A DNA stretch of 64,000 nucleotides from Tretioscincus oriximinensis (GCA_022410635.1 JAJVDF010000018.1:3844754-3908753), one strand, 5' to 3'. Counted from the stretch's first letter, positions 23,461-35,222 are shown. Notes: generated by a model not told the origin, from the letters alone. Numbers and translations: made by a program.

Positions 23461-23562
23461 TTTTGCCTGCACAGTATAGAAACAATCCAAATTGGATTGG
23501 GTTTGCTGGTATACAATAGTCATGGGAGTTCATTTTAGTGATGTTATGCTTCAAGACTTTGA

Positions 23563-23786
23563 AATAGATTTAGATTAGATATCAGAAAAAAAATTCTAAC
23601 AGTCAGGGTGATAAATCAGTGGAACAGTTTGCCACAGGGGATGGTGAGTTCGCCTTCCCTGGAAGTTTTCAAACAGAGACTGGACAGTCATCTGTCTGGG
23701 ATGGTTTAATGAATCCTGCGTCGAGAAGGGGGTTGGACCCGATGACCCCGGAGGTCTCTTCCAACTCTATGATTCTGATTCTATGA
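23563..23786 (+). mobile_element. CR1-like LINE family B, 3' end
   Basis: The segment from gatttagattagatatcag through gacagtcatctgtctgggat and gaccccggaggtctcttcc to attctgattctatg is the family B 3' end, close to 3452-3660. It is 5'-truncated to about 224 bases. Confidence 0.88.
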
Positions 23787-26700
23787 AATAAAAAATGTTT
23801 TTTCCTTGGTGTTTGGAACAATTTATATACATAATGGACCAGTGTCCATCAAGATACATTTTAAATCCCATGAGCCCAATCCTTTGGCCTTCCTATGTTA
23901 GTAACTGCAATTCATGATTTGAGTGACCATGGGTTTTCCACTCTTCTTCTAAATTTTCTATGACAGATGACACAGCATCCATTTTCATAAACTCCAGTAT
24001 GCAATCTCAAGTCAAACTAAGTGTGCTAGGCAAAGTGAGTTGTCAAAAGAGCCACATATCAATGTGAAAAGATCTTGTGACAAAAAAAGAACCGTTTGGC
24101 ATTCTGCTGAGTATTATTTAAAAGGTTGAGCACTGGAAGCCCCTACCTATTAGAAGTTCAGTTGTTTCTATTGTTAAGTCAACAAGTATTGTGTGTGATT
24201 TCCCCTGCATTTCTTCAGCCTTTTCCATTTTAGTGTGTAGTCCCCTTAGACACTTTTGGGAATGCAAATGTCAGTCCCTAGAGGATGAGATAGTTAATTG
24301 TTTCAAATGGGTCAATACATCGATCAATTTATCAGATGATAAATGGTGTCTGCCTTCTTTAGAGCTATGAATATTAATTGATTTGACAGAATAAAGCTTG
24401 GTAAAACAACAAGCGGGGGCATTAGGGCATCACTGTATTAATTAGCCCCATTGAAGCAGCCTTTAACAGTTCCTGAAGTTTAATCAATATATTACATTTG
24501 AGCCCGAAAGGCTTATAAAAACAGACTTTGAAATCCTTTAAACTGTTGCCTCAATGAGGTTTTAGATGTTTCATGTATTCTTATGTGTTTGGGCTGCCTT
24601 TCCATTTCTGAAATCAGTAATGACCCAGATGACTGTGTGGCTTATTGCTGTATTTGTATCATATGATGGAGGTTTCTTAAAAGGCAATTTTTGCTTTATC
24701 AAAGCAATACTAGCTTTATGTATTCACAATCTGGCCCTTTGCTTTCTGTCTGTTTCTGTGTTCAATAAATTATTTGTAGATTGCTGAAGTGTCACCTAAA
24801 TCATTTTGCTCCAAAGGCCTACATGCCATTCAAATTTTGAATTAGTGTTTGGCAAAATTTAAGAGAGCCACCATATTTAATGACCATGGCATTGAAAAAA
24901 AAGGAAGTTTGTCAGTAAAGGAACTTGCTCAGAACATAAATAAATGAAAACAAAGACAGTGACGAGTGGCTGGTCTACCCAAGTGGTCATAATTTTAGTT
25001 TTAAAATCCTATGTTTTATTACCAAGCATTATAAGAACATCTCCAGGCTAAGGTTTCATGCAAGGTTCCTTAGATTTGATTTTAAGATACATAACTGGAG
25101 AGTTGAACCTAAGACAAAAATGGGAAGCATGGACTTTAACACTCAACATCTTTCTATTACAAAAAGGCTTCACAGTGATCATCACTGTGACAGAAGTGCC
25201 CCCAAATAATTGTCCATCACCTTAAATGGAGGTATTGGACAGGGTGCATAATGCACACCCCATGCCAACACACACTTTGGCATAAGGTGCCAGAGGCTGG
25301 AATGCTACACATCATTACTATAAATATAGTACCAGGATATTTATTTAGCAGTTGTGTTTTCAATCTAGATTGAGTCACTTTAGGTACACNCATTTGTTAC
25401 TTAGTTGGAAATCTGATTGCAAAGCTCAGTCCTGCACCTACATATATACATATATATATATATATCAGTGAGCCTCCCTGAATTAATAGAAAATTATGTA
25501 TTGAAAGAAATGCATTATTTAGCACACATCCGCTTTAAACTTAGTTGACTATTTTTCCAAAGAGCTAATTATGAAAACACAAAGTATATATTGCTTGTAT
25601 TTAGTTTTAAATATGGAAAGTACTGGAATGCATGTTTCTGTAAGGAATCCATTGGCAAATAAAATGAATCTTTATCTCTGGAGCTTCTGCTATAAAGCAA
25701 AACATAAAATGAAATAACTCATCCTGTTTGAGAGATAAGCAGAAATTCACACAGTTAAGGGGGAGGAGGAATTATGAAGGAGCATCTTCCTACCCTTATG
25801 TTATTTATAATTCATTTTTGAAAACAAGACAGCTTTTCATTTAAAATTTAAAAAAGAATCTCTTTGACTAAGTGCCAATTCATCAATGCATTAGTAAGAG
25901 AACATTAATCTGCTCCTTCCCGTCTCTTCCATAATTGTAACATTTTCCTTTTAATGAGGTGGAGCAGGCGAATGGGAAGGTAATTGTGCCGATACTGATG
26001 GAAGGTACCTTTTATAATTTTCAGACTAATGATAACGTTCAACTTGATTTTTTTCCTTTTGTGGCAAAGGACCATTCTCCACAAACAGATGGGTTAATAA
26101 TGGAGGGAGTCTATCCCCAGCAACAGATCCTCCCCCAAGACACACACTTTCTTCTTACACTTTTGGTCACACAATGATAATTTATTTATTAACTATAATA
26201 AATGGACTGGGCTTGGCAGAGGAAATGAAAGGGAAGTCAGAAAAAAAAAAGAGGCAGACCTCGATTGACACAAACTAACCAACAAGAGACTACTGTCCGT
26301 ATGTCATCATGTGAAATTGTTTCAAAGCTAATGTCCAAACCTGCCTTAAGCTGTTGTTCTTCCAAAGATTTTGTGACTGGAAGAGCTTGCCACTACCATT
26401 AAAGGGGATGTTCTATTTATCTTTACACTGGCAATTTCATGGTACCGTACAACAAAGCTTATTATTTTTCTCTATCTGTAGAACAGCCTAGTGTCTCAAA
26501 AGGTGCATCATTTTGTATACTTTTTAGTTAGGCTACAAAGAGCAAAATACACATATAACACACTGCTTATGAAAGGTGAGTGCCCATGTCTTTTGTGTGA
26601 CTGCCCGTTGAAATCATTCTCAAGGAAAGATGTGATTATATTTTCCTGCTTTCACTTTTGAAAGCAGAAAGATGGGATTTATCTATACATTGAATGCTGT

Positions 26701-27044
26701 GAGCCCACAAACCTTCCAGCAGTGGTAAACATCTATTTTCTGGTTTTCTAAGAGGATATAATAACTTTACAGCAGAAATAAGTGCCTCTACCCCACTTTC
26801 CAAAAGATGACATGCATTTGAGTTTAGCCCTCTTGAAAAAATCGCATGGGGTGACATTTGAATCATTGGAGCAAACCACATCGAATGTTAACTCAAATCT
26901 CCTATCCATATATCATGTACATGGCCTTGCCTAGGGTACTATTTCTTGTCATTAGTTGGGATTCTTGACTAGGGAATTTGATTGTGCACATATATTATTC
27001 CATAAGAAAAGTCATTCCATACCTTTTGATCTTTCGAAGTTAAT
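23787..27044. other. Long repeat-poor stretch
   Basis: About 3.2 kb with no recognised transposon, apart from a TA run at 25447-25466. Two parts look like possible conserved non-coding sequence: 24340-24560 (many TAAT/ATTA words, aattagccccattgaagcag) and 25860-26060 (ccttttaatgaggtggagca). No splice-flanked exon with a known protein signature was found. Confidence 0.45.
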
Positions 27045-27348
27045 GAAGAAGAGAAGAACTGGGTTCTTATACCCCGCTTTTCTCTCCTTTCAAAGGGACT
27101 CAAAGCGGCTTAAAGGGTATTTTTGCCCAAAGGCTGACATTCTATCTTCCCCACCAGACTGTGGTGGTTCCCATGTACCTACTTGCAGTCAGTTGCAATT
27201 TTTTGCAATTCATGCTTTTGAATAGCTGGGTTGGCAAGAGCTACAGGCTAGTGGAAGGTGATAACCCCTCCCCACGTCCGACACAGGATTTCGAAACCCG
27301 ATCTCCCAGATGAGAGACAGATTCCTTAGCGCCTGAGCTATCTGTGCC
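27045..27348 (-). mobile_element. Full-length tRNA-derived SINE (second head type)
   Basis: On the minus strand it starts with an A-box-like tagctcaggcg (27330-27340) and a B-box-like ggtttcgaaatcc (27286-27298). The body follows (catgaattgcaaaaaattgc, tacatgggaaccaccacagt), and the Sauria-type tail gagaaaagcggggtataaga with a short CTT run closes it at 27045. This is the best preserved copy of this group and the reference for the ones at 9557, 28068, 42620 and 56970. Confidence 0.9.
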
Positions 27349-27371
27349 TGCTCAATGAAATGAGCAGGCAC
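27344..27371. repeat. Hairpin at the SINE 5' edge
   Basis: gtgcctgctca (27344-27354) and tgagcaggcac (27361-27371) are perfect complements around a 6-base loop. The word ctgctcaatgaaa at 27348-27360 repeats at 27381-27393. The hairpin sits at the boundary between the SINE head and flanking DNA and may mark a small local duplication. Confidence 0.7.
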
Positions 27372-27747
27372 GGATGAGGGCTGCTCAATGAAAGAGTTGT
27401 ATGTGATGAAGCTGAATGCTCTATTTAGTTTATGTAATTACAACACTTTCCTAAGACTGGTATCTGTAAAGAAATATTTAACATACTAGCTTGACTCCTA
27501 TCCCAAAAAAACAAGATGGTAAATCTTTGGTCCTCTTTCTACTGCAGTCCAGTTCTTACAGCCAACAACTAGGTTGCTGACTGTAAGAACTTCTTTCCAT
27601 ATGTTCAATGGGTTTGTGTTTATTAAAAATGTTTGCTTTTGCTTTTTGGAATATTTGTTCCATTTTTTGTTGCTGGTGATAGGGTGGAGTGGATCAGCAG
27701 GAAAAATAAGAATTCTAATTTGAATATCAATCCTGCTCTATAGGAGG

Positions 27748-27754
<7 letters not shown>

Positions 27755-27784
<30 letters not shown>

Positions 27785-28066
27785 AGAAGAAGAAGAAGCA
27801 GAAGCAGAAGAAGNNNNNNNNNNNNNNNNNNNNNNNNNNNNNNNNNNNNNNNNNNNNNNNNNNNNNNNNNNNNNNNNNNNNNNNNNNNNNNNNNNNNNNN
27901 NNNNNNNNNNNNNNNNNNNNNNNNNNNNNNNNNNNNNNNNNNNNNNNNNNNNNNNNNNNNNNNNNNNNAAGAAGAAGAAGAAGAAGAAGAAGAAGAAGAA
28001 GAAGAAAGAGGAGGAGGAGGAGGAGAGGAAAGGGAAGAAGAAGAGGAAGAGGAAGAGGAAGAAGAA
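27755..28066 (-). repeat. CAG/AAG microsatellite with 155-base N gap
   Basis: Roughly ten CAG units (27755-27780) lead into AAG units, an N gap at 27814-27968, more AAG units and a mixed GAG/GAA stretch to 28066. It is the expanded tail of the minus-strand SINE at 28068. The true length is unknown because of the gap. Confidence 0.93.
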
Positions 28067-28067
28067 G

Positions 28068-28310
28068 CTGTTTTTTATACTATGATCTTCTCACCCAAAT
28101 GACTCAGAGCAGATTACAAGATTAGTCTTCCCACCACATGTGTGACGGTACCTTTAAATCTAACTGCAAAGTGTTTTCAAACAGTTGGGTTGGCTAAAGC
28201 TAAGGTCAGGAGAGGGTGCTCACCCCTCTCCATGGCAAACACAGGGCTTCAAGAACGCATCTTTGGCTTGACAGACTTTCTCTTAACTTCTGTACCATTA
28301 GTGCCTCAGG
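28068..28310 (-). mobile_element. Diverged tRNA-derived SINE feeding a microsatellite
   Basis: On the minus strand, cagatgtttgaaaac-type body words, gttgggttggctaaagctaa in plus orientation, and the tail near 28075-28115 align with 27045-27348. The head (caagaacgcatctttggctt region) is clearly diverged. Its tail joins the AAG array at 27755-28066. Confidence 0.7.
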
Positions 28311-30328
28311 GCATGTAGCAATAATCACCATAAAAGCACAAAAATAGATAAAATGAATTGTTTAAATAACAGTTCCTGCATCGGGAGGGAGTTCTGTCCC
28401 CTCAACCAAAGCCCAGGAGAAAGAGTCATGTTGTCACTTGTCATAGATTTTTTAAAGTGACCGATATAGGGAAGCACCAATATGTGGGCATCACCAGCAG
28501 AACATAAGCCATGTTCAAGTCTAAATATCTTGAAATGTCTCTATTTTTCTTAAAAGTTGTCATGCTACTCTAAATGATGCAAAAGGATGACTTATGAGAA
28601 AAAGGAGCTTTTGTTTGGGATTAATTCTTCTTCTTTTCCATAGAAACAAACCTCCAAGTGCTCTTTAATTGGATTTTCCCACCTCTTTTTCTCTTTTTTC
28701 TGATCTCAAATATGTTGGAGAGAAGCTGAGTGAGTGAGAAACCTTTCTAGAAAGATACTAAGTATGGCTGTTTTGAATACTCCAGGTGCATTGATCAACG
28801 AGGAAACCCAAAACACCACATGGGTTTCCAGAGACCTAAGTAGATTGCATGGCAGGGTATGATGTGTTTTCTATATTAAACAGTCTAAAAAAAGAAAATT
28901 GATATTAAATTAGTCCCCTCAATCAGCAGGAAAAGGCATGTCTAACAGTTTGAAAAAAAGATGGACTAAAACTCAAAGCATATTATATTTGAAGCTCAAA
29001 AGAGGTCTTTATTTCATGCTTGTAACATTCAAGAGCAGCCCATTTTGAGCTAAAATGTTTCAAGACTGATATGTGTCACAAATATCTAATATTGATCACA
29101 AACACTATCATATCTTTCTCACATCCCATGTGACAATTCTTAACAGGCCAGCTCATTTTTCTATTTCCTTTATTTCAGCCACTATTTCAATATTTGTTAA
29201 TGGAATCTTCTATGCTAACCATTGTAATATCCTGCACTTTTCTATGGCACAGCATCAGTTCAATTGCTATAATTGGTAAACTCATAGGCAACTGACAATC
29301 TAGCATATATTCCTATTAAGACACAAGTGATTAAAAAAACAGTCAATATTCAAGGAAGGCACTGCTTCAGACAAGGGACTTACACTCTTGGGTAAAACAT
29401 TATAAAGGGTAGGAAAAAATCCAAACATCATAGAAATAAAAACTGGTTTTCATTATTTGGTTTTTGTTTCTGCTGTTTTGTTTTAATTATAATTTTTACA
29501 GTGCCCCATAGCTTAGATATTGATAAAATAACATCTGCCTTACATTATGTAAATCAAACATTTTATTGAGTTTAACAACAAAGGAAGTTTAAATCTCATA
29601 ATTTCAAAATGAAAAGAAAAAAAATACTAGGAACTATATATAGTGGAACAACAAATAGTTTCAAATTATAGAGATCTTTATGAAACAAATGATTATTACT
29701 TTAATGAGATTCTAAAGTTAGAATGGCTTAGAAGACAATTTGGTACCACATCTCTACAGAAATGTCGGTACCATTTAGACAGTCTTTTGAGGCTATTTTT
29801 GAATCTTGGGACTGGCTCCCCAAATCAGTCTAATATCTGACAAAGAAAACCTATTTGCATGGGAAGATGAGAAAATTTAGAGAGAAAATGGCAGGATTTA
29901 GGTAGTTCTTGGGTTAAGATATGTCACCCATGTGGCATAAACACATTGGGTATATGAACCTTTGAAGCCATCTCAGAGCCTATTTCATGCTCTGTGCAAA
30001 TTGCTGACCCTCAAGGACCTTCAGAGTTGTTCTACATCTTCAAAGGTGTTGCCAGTATAAGTCACCACACCTCTTGGGCCTCCTAAAGGTTTATCTCTAT
30101 GAAGTCCATTTGATAAGGTTCCCAAATAAAAACTGGGATAGGAGTATAGGAAAGAACAGTTTTCACCAAATGCAGCTTCTAACATCTGCAGCATTGCAGG
30201 GGGAGGGGGGTAAGCTTTTTACACCCCTTGAAGGTGCAAAGCTCTATCCCAGTCTTAATATGGGAAAACTTCCATATCTTTATGGGGACACTTTATATGG
30301 GAACACTTCCATGTCTAATTTACACATC
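28311..30328. other. Unique sequence, no gene seen
   Basis: About 2 kb without recognised repeats. Short frames at 29073-29279, 29643-29840 and 30074-30373 lack any family signature. A G run lies at 30199-30211. Confidence 0.55.
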
Positions 30329-30618
30329 ATGCACGAGTGTCAAAATGTAAAACCCATGGAGCAGCTACGATAAGAACATAAGATGTACTGTGCTGAATCA
30401 TCTAGTCTAGCATTCTGTCTCACACAGAGGCCCAACAATTGCACATGAACAGTCTGCTTTCTTCTGTCCAAGACTGCCCAGGTGCAATTGGTGGGCCCCT
30501 GGGTGAGACAGAATGCTGGATTAGATGGGCTCCGGCTTGATTCAACACGGCTCCTCTTATGTTATTATGTTCTTAACATAGAAGCTCCATGGATTTTACA
30601 TTTTTGACACTTGTGCAT
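30329..30618. repeat. Imperfect palindrome: inverted duplication with CR1 tails
   Basis: The left arm holds cacgagtgtcaaaatgtaaa and cccatggagcagcta (30328-30368), then a minus-strand CR1 family A tail (30371-30462). The right arm holds a plus-strand CR1 tail (30466-30572), then the inverse of the same flanking words (ctccatggattttacatttt, tgacacttgtgcat, to 30618). Non-LINE flank is therefore duplicated together with the LINE end, so this is an inverted duplication of a locus and not two independent insertions. Confidence 0.85.
30371..30572. mobile_element. Two CR1 family A 3' tails, head to head
   Basis: 30371-30462 is minus-strand (ataagaacataagatgtact) and 30466-30572 is plus-strand (actgcccaggtgcaattggt to ttatgttcttaa). 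Both are cut at nearly the same position in the 3' UTR, as expected if one is a copy of the other. They differ by several substitutions and a roughly 12-base indel near the tail. Confidence 0.85.
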
Positions 30619-31839
30619 TTTGCCTGCAAAACATGCCACTCACATGGGATAAGATAGAATTGGAATTGAAGTAGAAATTTGACATATAACTCAAAAGCTG
30701 ACCAGACAACCAACCCAAGCAAACACATATGCAAACTCCAATTCTTGTTTCTACAGATTCCATACTTCTTCTTCATGGAAAAATGCCTCTTGGGATAAAG
30801 AGAAGAATTCAGAGTGATTTGGGTTTGCCCCACAACCCTCTAAATATGGGTTCTCTTTTTTTTCTTTTGAATGGTTTCTACTTCTTTAAGCATTGACAAA
30901 TGGCAGCTGGGCTCACACGTCATTGTTGATGTGTGAATCCACAATTGAGTTTGACTATCTTCACCTGTAACTAGCAAATGATTGATTTGTAATTCATTCA
31001 CTTTAGGTTTACTGCAGGGAAAGGCATCTCTAACAATTGCCACTTTGCTGCATGCGTTGGAAGACACCCGTATCTACCTATGCCAGAGAGAGCAAACAAC
31101 CTTTAAATACTATCCTTTTTTATCCCAGAAAAATCCATGCAAAGTTGTAGGGTATGATTAAAAGAAGATGGAAATTGAAAATGGTTCCTAAGAATAAAAG
31201 GATATAAAATAATGAAAGCACCTAAAACCTTGCATTTCAGAATATAGAAGATAGGAATGTTATGCTGACGCACATGATTTCTTTCAGCTCCCTGTCTCTA
31301 TCAATAAGGCATGCAAGTGAAATTTGTGAGCAGTCAAGCTGATTATATCTATCAATTGTTGTTCACCAGATTCCCCATGCACCAAATAGCTTCTAGTTCA
31401 CACAAGACATTTAGCAGAACTAATCCATCATAATCTTTTTGTCAAATAGTTTGCTTTGTAGAGCAAACAATTGTACACCATTTACCATATGGTTAGAATT
31501 AAGAATCAGCTAGCATTTGCATACAGAAACGTGGGTTAGATAACCCATTAAGAATGAAATCCTGGACATACTTAAACTTACTTCTGTCTAAATAACCTTC
31601 AGATTTTAGAAAAGGAAATTATCAGGTTTGATATTTAAGAGCTTTTCTACTCTTCCTTACTACCAGGTGCACTAAGGACCTCTCTTCCACACATTAATAT
31701 GGATTATCTGTTGGCCTGCCTACCACTAGTATTCTCTGTCTATGCAAAATAAATAGTGGCCTAGATCAAATGATCAATGATCTGGATTACTGATAGATTT
31801 TAGTATTGAGAACTGCCAATATCCGTAGGCCAATCTTGT
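30619..31839. other. Unique sequence, no gene seen
   Basis: No supported feature. The minus-strand frame ending at 30573 reads through the palindrome's right arm and is not a gene. Confidence 0.5.
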
Positions 31840-32058
31840 ATTGTATTTAGTGTGTCAGAGTTTTATCTGGAAGTCTCCCGGTTCGATTCTATACTCCTCT
31901 ACGAAGCCTTGGGCTAGTCACAGTTCTTCAGAGTTCTCTCAGTCCTGCCTACTTCACAAGGTTCTGATGTGAACAAAAGAACAGAGGGTTATGAAACTTT
32001 GAGTCCCCTCAAGTTGAGAAAAGCAGTGTAATGTATAAAAACCAATGATTCCTCTTCT
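31840..32058 (+). mobile_element. tRNA-derived SINE, Sauria-type tail
   Basis: The B box ggttcgattct lies at 31880-31890. The body words ccttgggctagtcacagttc and cctgcctacttcacaaggtt follow, and the tail ttgagaaaagcagtgtaatg leads into ataaaaaccaatgattcctc. The A box region is poorly kept. About 220 bases. Confidence 0.82.
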
Positions 32059-32536
32059 CCCAGCATACTAGCCTTGATCTAAAACACAGAAGCATGCCAA
32101 AGGTCTTCCAGTTTTAGAGGGTAGAATATCTTATTGCCTCACCAAATTGGGTCTCCAAGAGATTGGAATCAAGGAATATTTGTCCCTGGCTGCTGAAGCT
32201 CCAGCAAAGAATAGTCTACAAAAAACCTTGAGAAGAAGTCTATTTATAACCCACTATATTAGGATTACAAAAAAGAAACCCAGGTTGCAAATGAATGTGT
32301 AAAAAAGGAATTTTCACCAGTTGTAGCTTATAATGCTTATGGTTTCTCTTTTCCAGATCCATTAAAGCTGTGGTAATACTAATTTATGGATCTGAACAAA
32401 ATAATTGCACAAGTCATTAAGAAACCAGCTAATGCTGAATATAAAAGTAGTGCCTTTAAAAGATTTCAGTGGGTGGAGAAAATGATGTGCCAAAAGATCT
32501 AGTGAAAATTATACTCATGTCTTCTGCTTTAGAAGT

Positions 32537-32645
32537 GAATGATGGACCACTCTGTAAAACAGAATGCTACATTAGATGGGCTGTGGCCTAATACAGAAAA
32601 ACCAAGCCAGGGGTTGGACCCAATAACCCTGGAGGTCCCTTCCGT
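32537..32645 (+). mobile_element. Fused CR1 family A and family B tails
   Basis: 32537-32600 is the family A 3' UTR (aaaacagaatgctacattag, atgggctgtggcctaatac). It is followed within seven bases by the family B 3' UTR at 32607-32645 (ggggttggacccaataaccc, tggaggtcccttcc). Both pieces are on the plus strand and lack their own 8-mer tails. Confidence 0.75.
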
Positions 32646-32952
32646 ACCCATACCACTTTTTAATCATTTGACATGTTTCTATACTATCTTTGGTTGCTCT
32701 GTACTCTTTCTTCTCTCTTCTATTCCTGCTACTGACACCCAAAACACATACCAGAATGTACCTGTCAACTGCCATGTCTGAACAATCAATGAAACTAGGA
32801 AAAAGGCCTGGAAGGCTGGAGAAGCCAAAGAGCAGTTTCTGGGATATTGCTCTAAACTTGAAGACACCTGAGATATCATTGATGAGAAAAAGCAATGAAG
32901 TTTAAAATTCTACAATATTTACAGAATATTTCCCAACTTCACACAAATTATG

Positions 32953-33045
32953 TAGGCTGACCAGATGACCCCTTTTTGGGGTGGTTGAAAACGCGGTTTT
33001 GGGGTACCTCCCATTTTTTTCTGAGGAATTTATTTTCAAATTACT
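32953..33045. mobile_element. hAT-like MITE, copy 1 (right end lost)
   Basis: taggctgaccagatgacccc, then gaaaacgcggttttggggta and ttttttctgaggaa match the element at 55232-55329. The right terminus (ggtcagccta) is not present here, so the copy is truncated. Confidence 0.72.
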
Positions 33046-33669
33046 ACATTACTATCTGACTGGAGAAGTGAAATATTCTTTGTTCTGCCTATCCCAATAA
33101 CTTCAGAACAAAGAATTGAGTTAGCATAGATTTTCTGCCTAGAATGGCACATTTTCATGACAACTTTACAAGGTTGTTTTATAAGGCTGTTTAAAATGCC
33201 CAGGAAGGAGTGAAGAGCAATTTAAACTTTAGCTTTTAAAGACCCACATGCTGTATATGGCATAATTAGGATACTACCATGTTTACAAAGGTAAGTCTCT
33301 CGCTGACCAAGAAATGTGGATGGTATGGTTCACTCAAATTATATTTCTGTTGTTGATGGCTATTCATTGATCACGTTTTGACAGCTTGCAGCTACCTTGG
33401 CAGAGATACAGAACTGTGAGATGGCGAAGAAGATGCCACTTTCAGCTGACTGCCCTGAACTCTTGCTCTTGCCATAATTGTTGCCATAGCAGCTAGTCAG
33501 ATGGATCAGATGATGCAGCACACCTTTACTGCCCACCCCCCTGGCTGCTAATGGCGCCACAGCAGTTGGTCAGGAGAGTGGCAGGGTGTCCTCTTGTTCT
33601 CCTGCTACCATCTTGGCCAACTCCACTCACCATCCTGTCCACTGCCACAGTCCCTGTTGGACTGGTAAG
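33046..33669. other. Unclassified, GC-richer stretch
   Basis: 33380-33665 is richer in GC than its neighbours, with several short frames but no protein signature. It ends where the Tc1-like end begins, so it could belong to an unrecognised element. Confidence 0.35.
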
Positions 33670-33745
33670 TACACTATATGGCCAAAAGTATTTGCTTACC
33701 CACCCATAGAAGTGAACACAGCTATGAATGAATAAGTTTGGCAAT
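33670..33745 (+). mobile_element. Tc1/mariner-like terminal fragment
   Basis: gtacactatatggccaaaag and tatttgcttacccacccata resemble the terminal inverted repeat of vertebrate Tc1-like transposons that begin tacactatatggccaaaag. Only about 75 bases remain and no transposase frame follows. The recognition is from memory of the family and not from a second copy in this window. Confidence 0.6.
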
Positions 33746-35035
33746 AGGGTATATCTGGAGGGAGTGATGGGCAGGGGGATGGTGGCCTTGGGAGAGAGAG
33801 GGAAGAAGGGGAGGAGACAAGCTCAATGCCATTAAAAGTCTATGAATTTTAAACATCATGAGCTTTAGGGAGGGGGGTGACTTAGGTGGGGGAAAATATG
33901 TAGCTTGGGATGTGTGGCTTGGGGCAAAGGAAGGGACAAGGGAGTTCCTGGATTTTGTACCAGTGCCATCTGTGCCCAACATGTTGGTGTGCATCTTCAT
34001 ATAGCATGAAGTATGGACATGGATACGAGGGACATTCAGAACACTGATTATATGTTTGCATTACTTCTCGCAGTTCATACAGTTTTTATACTGTCAAATC
34101 CTCTTAATGAATTCTAGAGAAAGCAAATACAGAAGTTCTAAACAGCAAAGGAAGCTTCTGCTGCTAAAAGGATTGAAATGGCTCTGTAAGGAAAGGAGTA
34201 CGGGTCTGCTTCCCTGTATTTTATGTTTCATTTTCATTTGCAGTAGTTTGTAGGCGCAGTAACTGTCTTACTACAGAGATTGCTTGTGATTAATGGGATA
34301 ATGATTTGGGGTCAGTTTGCTTCTATATTAATGCCAAACCAATTTTTGAAACTAACGATAGAGAATAGGTTCCTGTGGAATGTTTCTAGTCATTCTAGTC
34401 TCACAGTTACCTCTGTAGGGAGCCATTTCAAGACTTTCCAGTTCACATGCTGCAGCTTTCCTTAAAAGGAAAGATTAACAGATAATTATAATTATAATTT
34501 TACTTTTTTTGCTTTTACAACCCATTGAAATGGATTTAGATAGCTTTATTTAATACCCCCCAGCCTTTTGTCTTGATTTTGTCAAAAGATTTTACAGCAG
34601 ACAATATGGGCATATTTATATACAGTACATATATATATATATTTGTATTCTGCTCCGTACTCAAAGCTCTCGGAGAAGGTCAGAACAAAGGCAATATTAG
34701 AACCAATGCATCCAGACAACTGCCTTTTGTAGCATTGATTCACTCTAAAGACTGTCATTATTGGCTGCCTAAACAGATGAGATTATCTCTCTTCTCCATG
34801 AAATCAACTTACTTTTCCATGAAATTTGGAATAAATCCTAGCTTTTGATTGCCTAATTTGTATCTCTGTTTTGCTTGGTTGTTGATTCCCTTGTTGCTGG
34901 AATTCAAAGGAAAAACCTCATTTTTAAACTCACATGAGGTTTGTGAGGCTACTAAGGTTTTCTACTAAGGGAGGCTACTAATAGTTCCTACTGTCTTCAT
35001 ACATATTTTAGCTCATACAATATGTTTTTACTGTA
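33746..35035. other. Unique sequence, no gene seen
   Basis: Mostly unique. It holds a G-rich part (33760-33900) and a short TA run at 34628-34640. No supported gene. Confidence 0.5.
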
Positions 35036-35222
35036 CATAAGAACATAAGAGGAGGGCCAAAGTCCATCTAGTACAGCATTCTGTCTCACACAGTTTCATC
35101 TGGGAAGTCTGAGAAAGAAGAAGGCAAAATTTTCACCTGTTCTCAACTTCCTGCAGATGGTATTTCAGGAATATTGTCTGTTACTCCATCTTGGAGGAAG
35201 TATCAAAAGATCCATCAATTTA
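35036..35222 (-). mobile_element. CR1-like LINE family A, old 3' fragment
   Basis: In minus orientation it carries the ataagaacataagagg tail, the tctgtctcacacag block and ttcctgcagatggtatttca. It is much more diverged than the copies at 1 or 17259, so it is an older insertion. Confidence 0.8.

Noticed and set aside
30573..30833. 86-codon minus frame
   Set aside because: Its end mirrors the plus frame ending at 30373 because both sit in the inverted duplication; no protein family is apparent.
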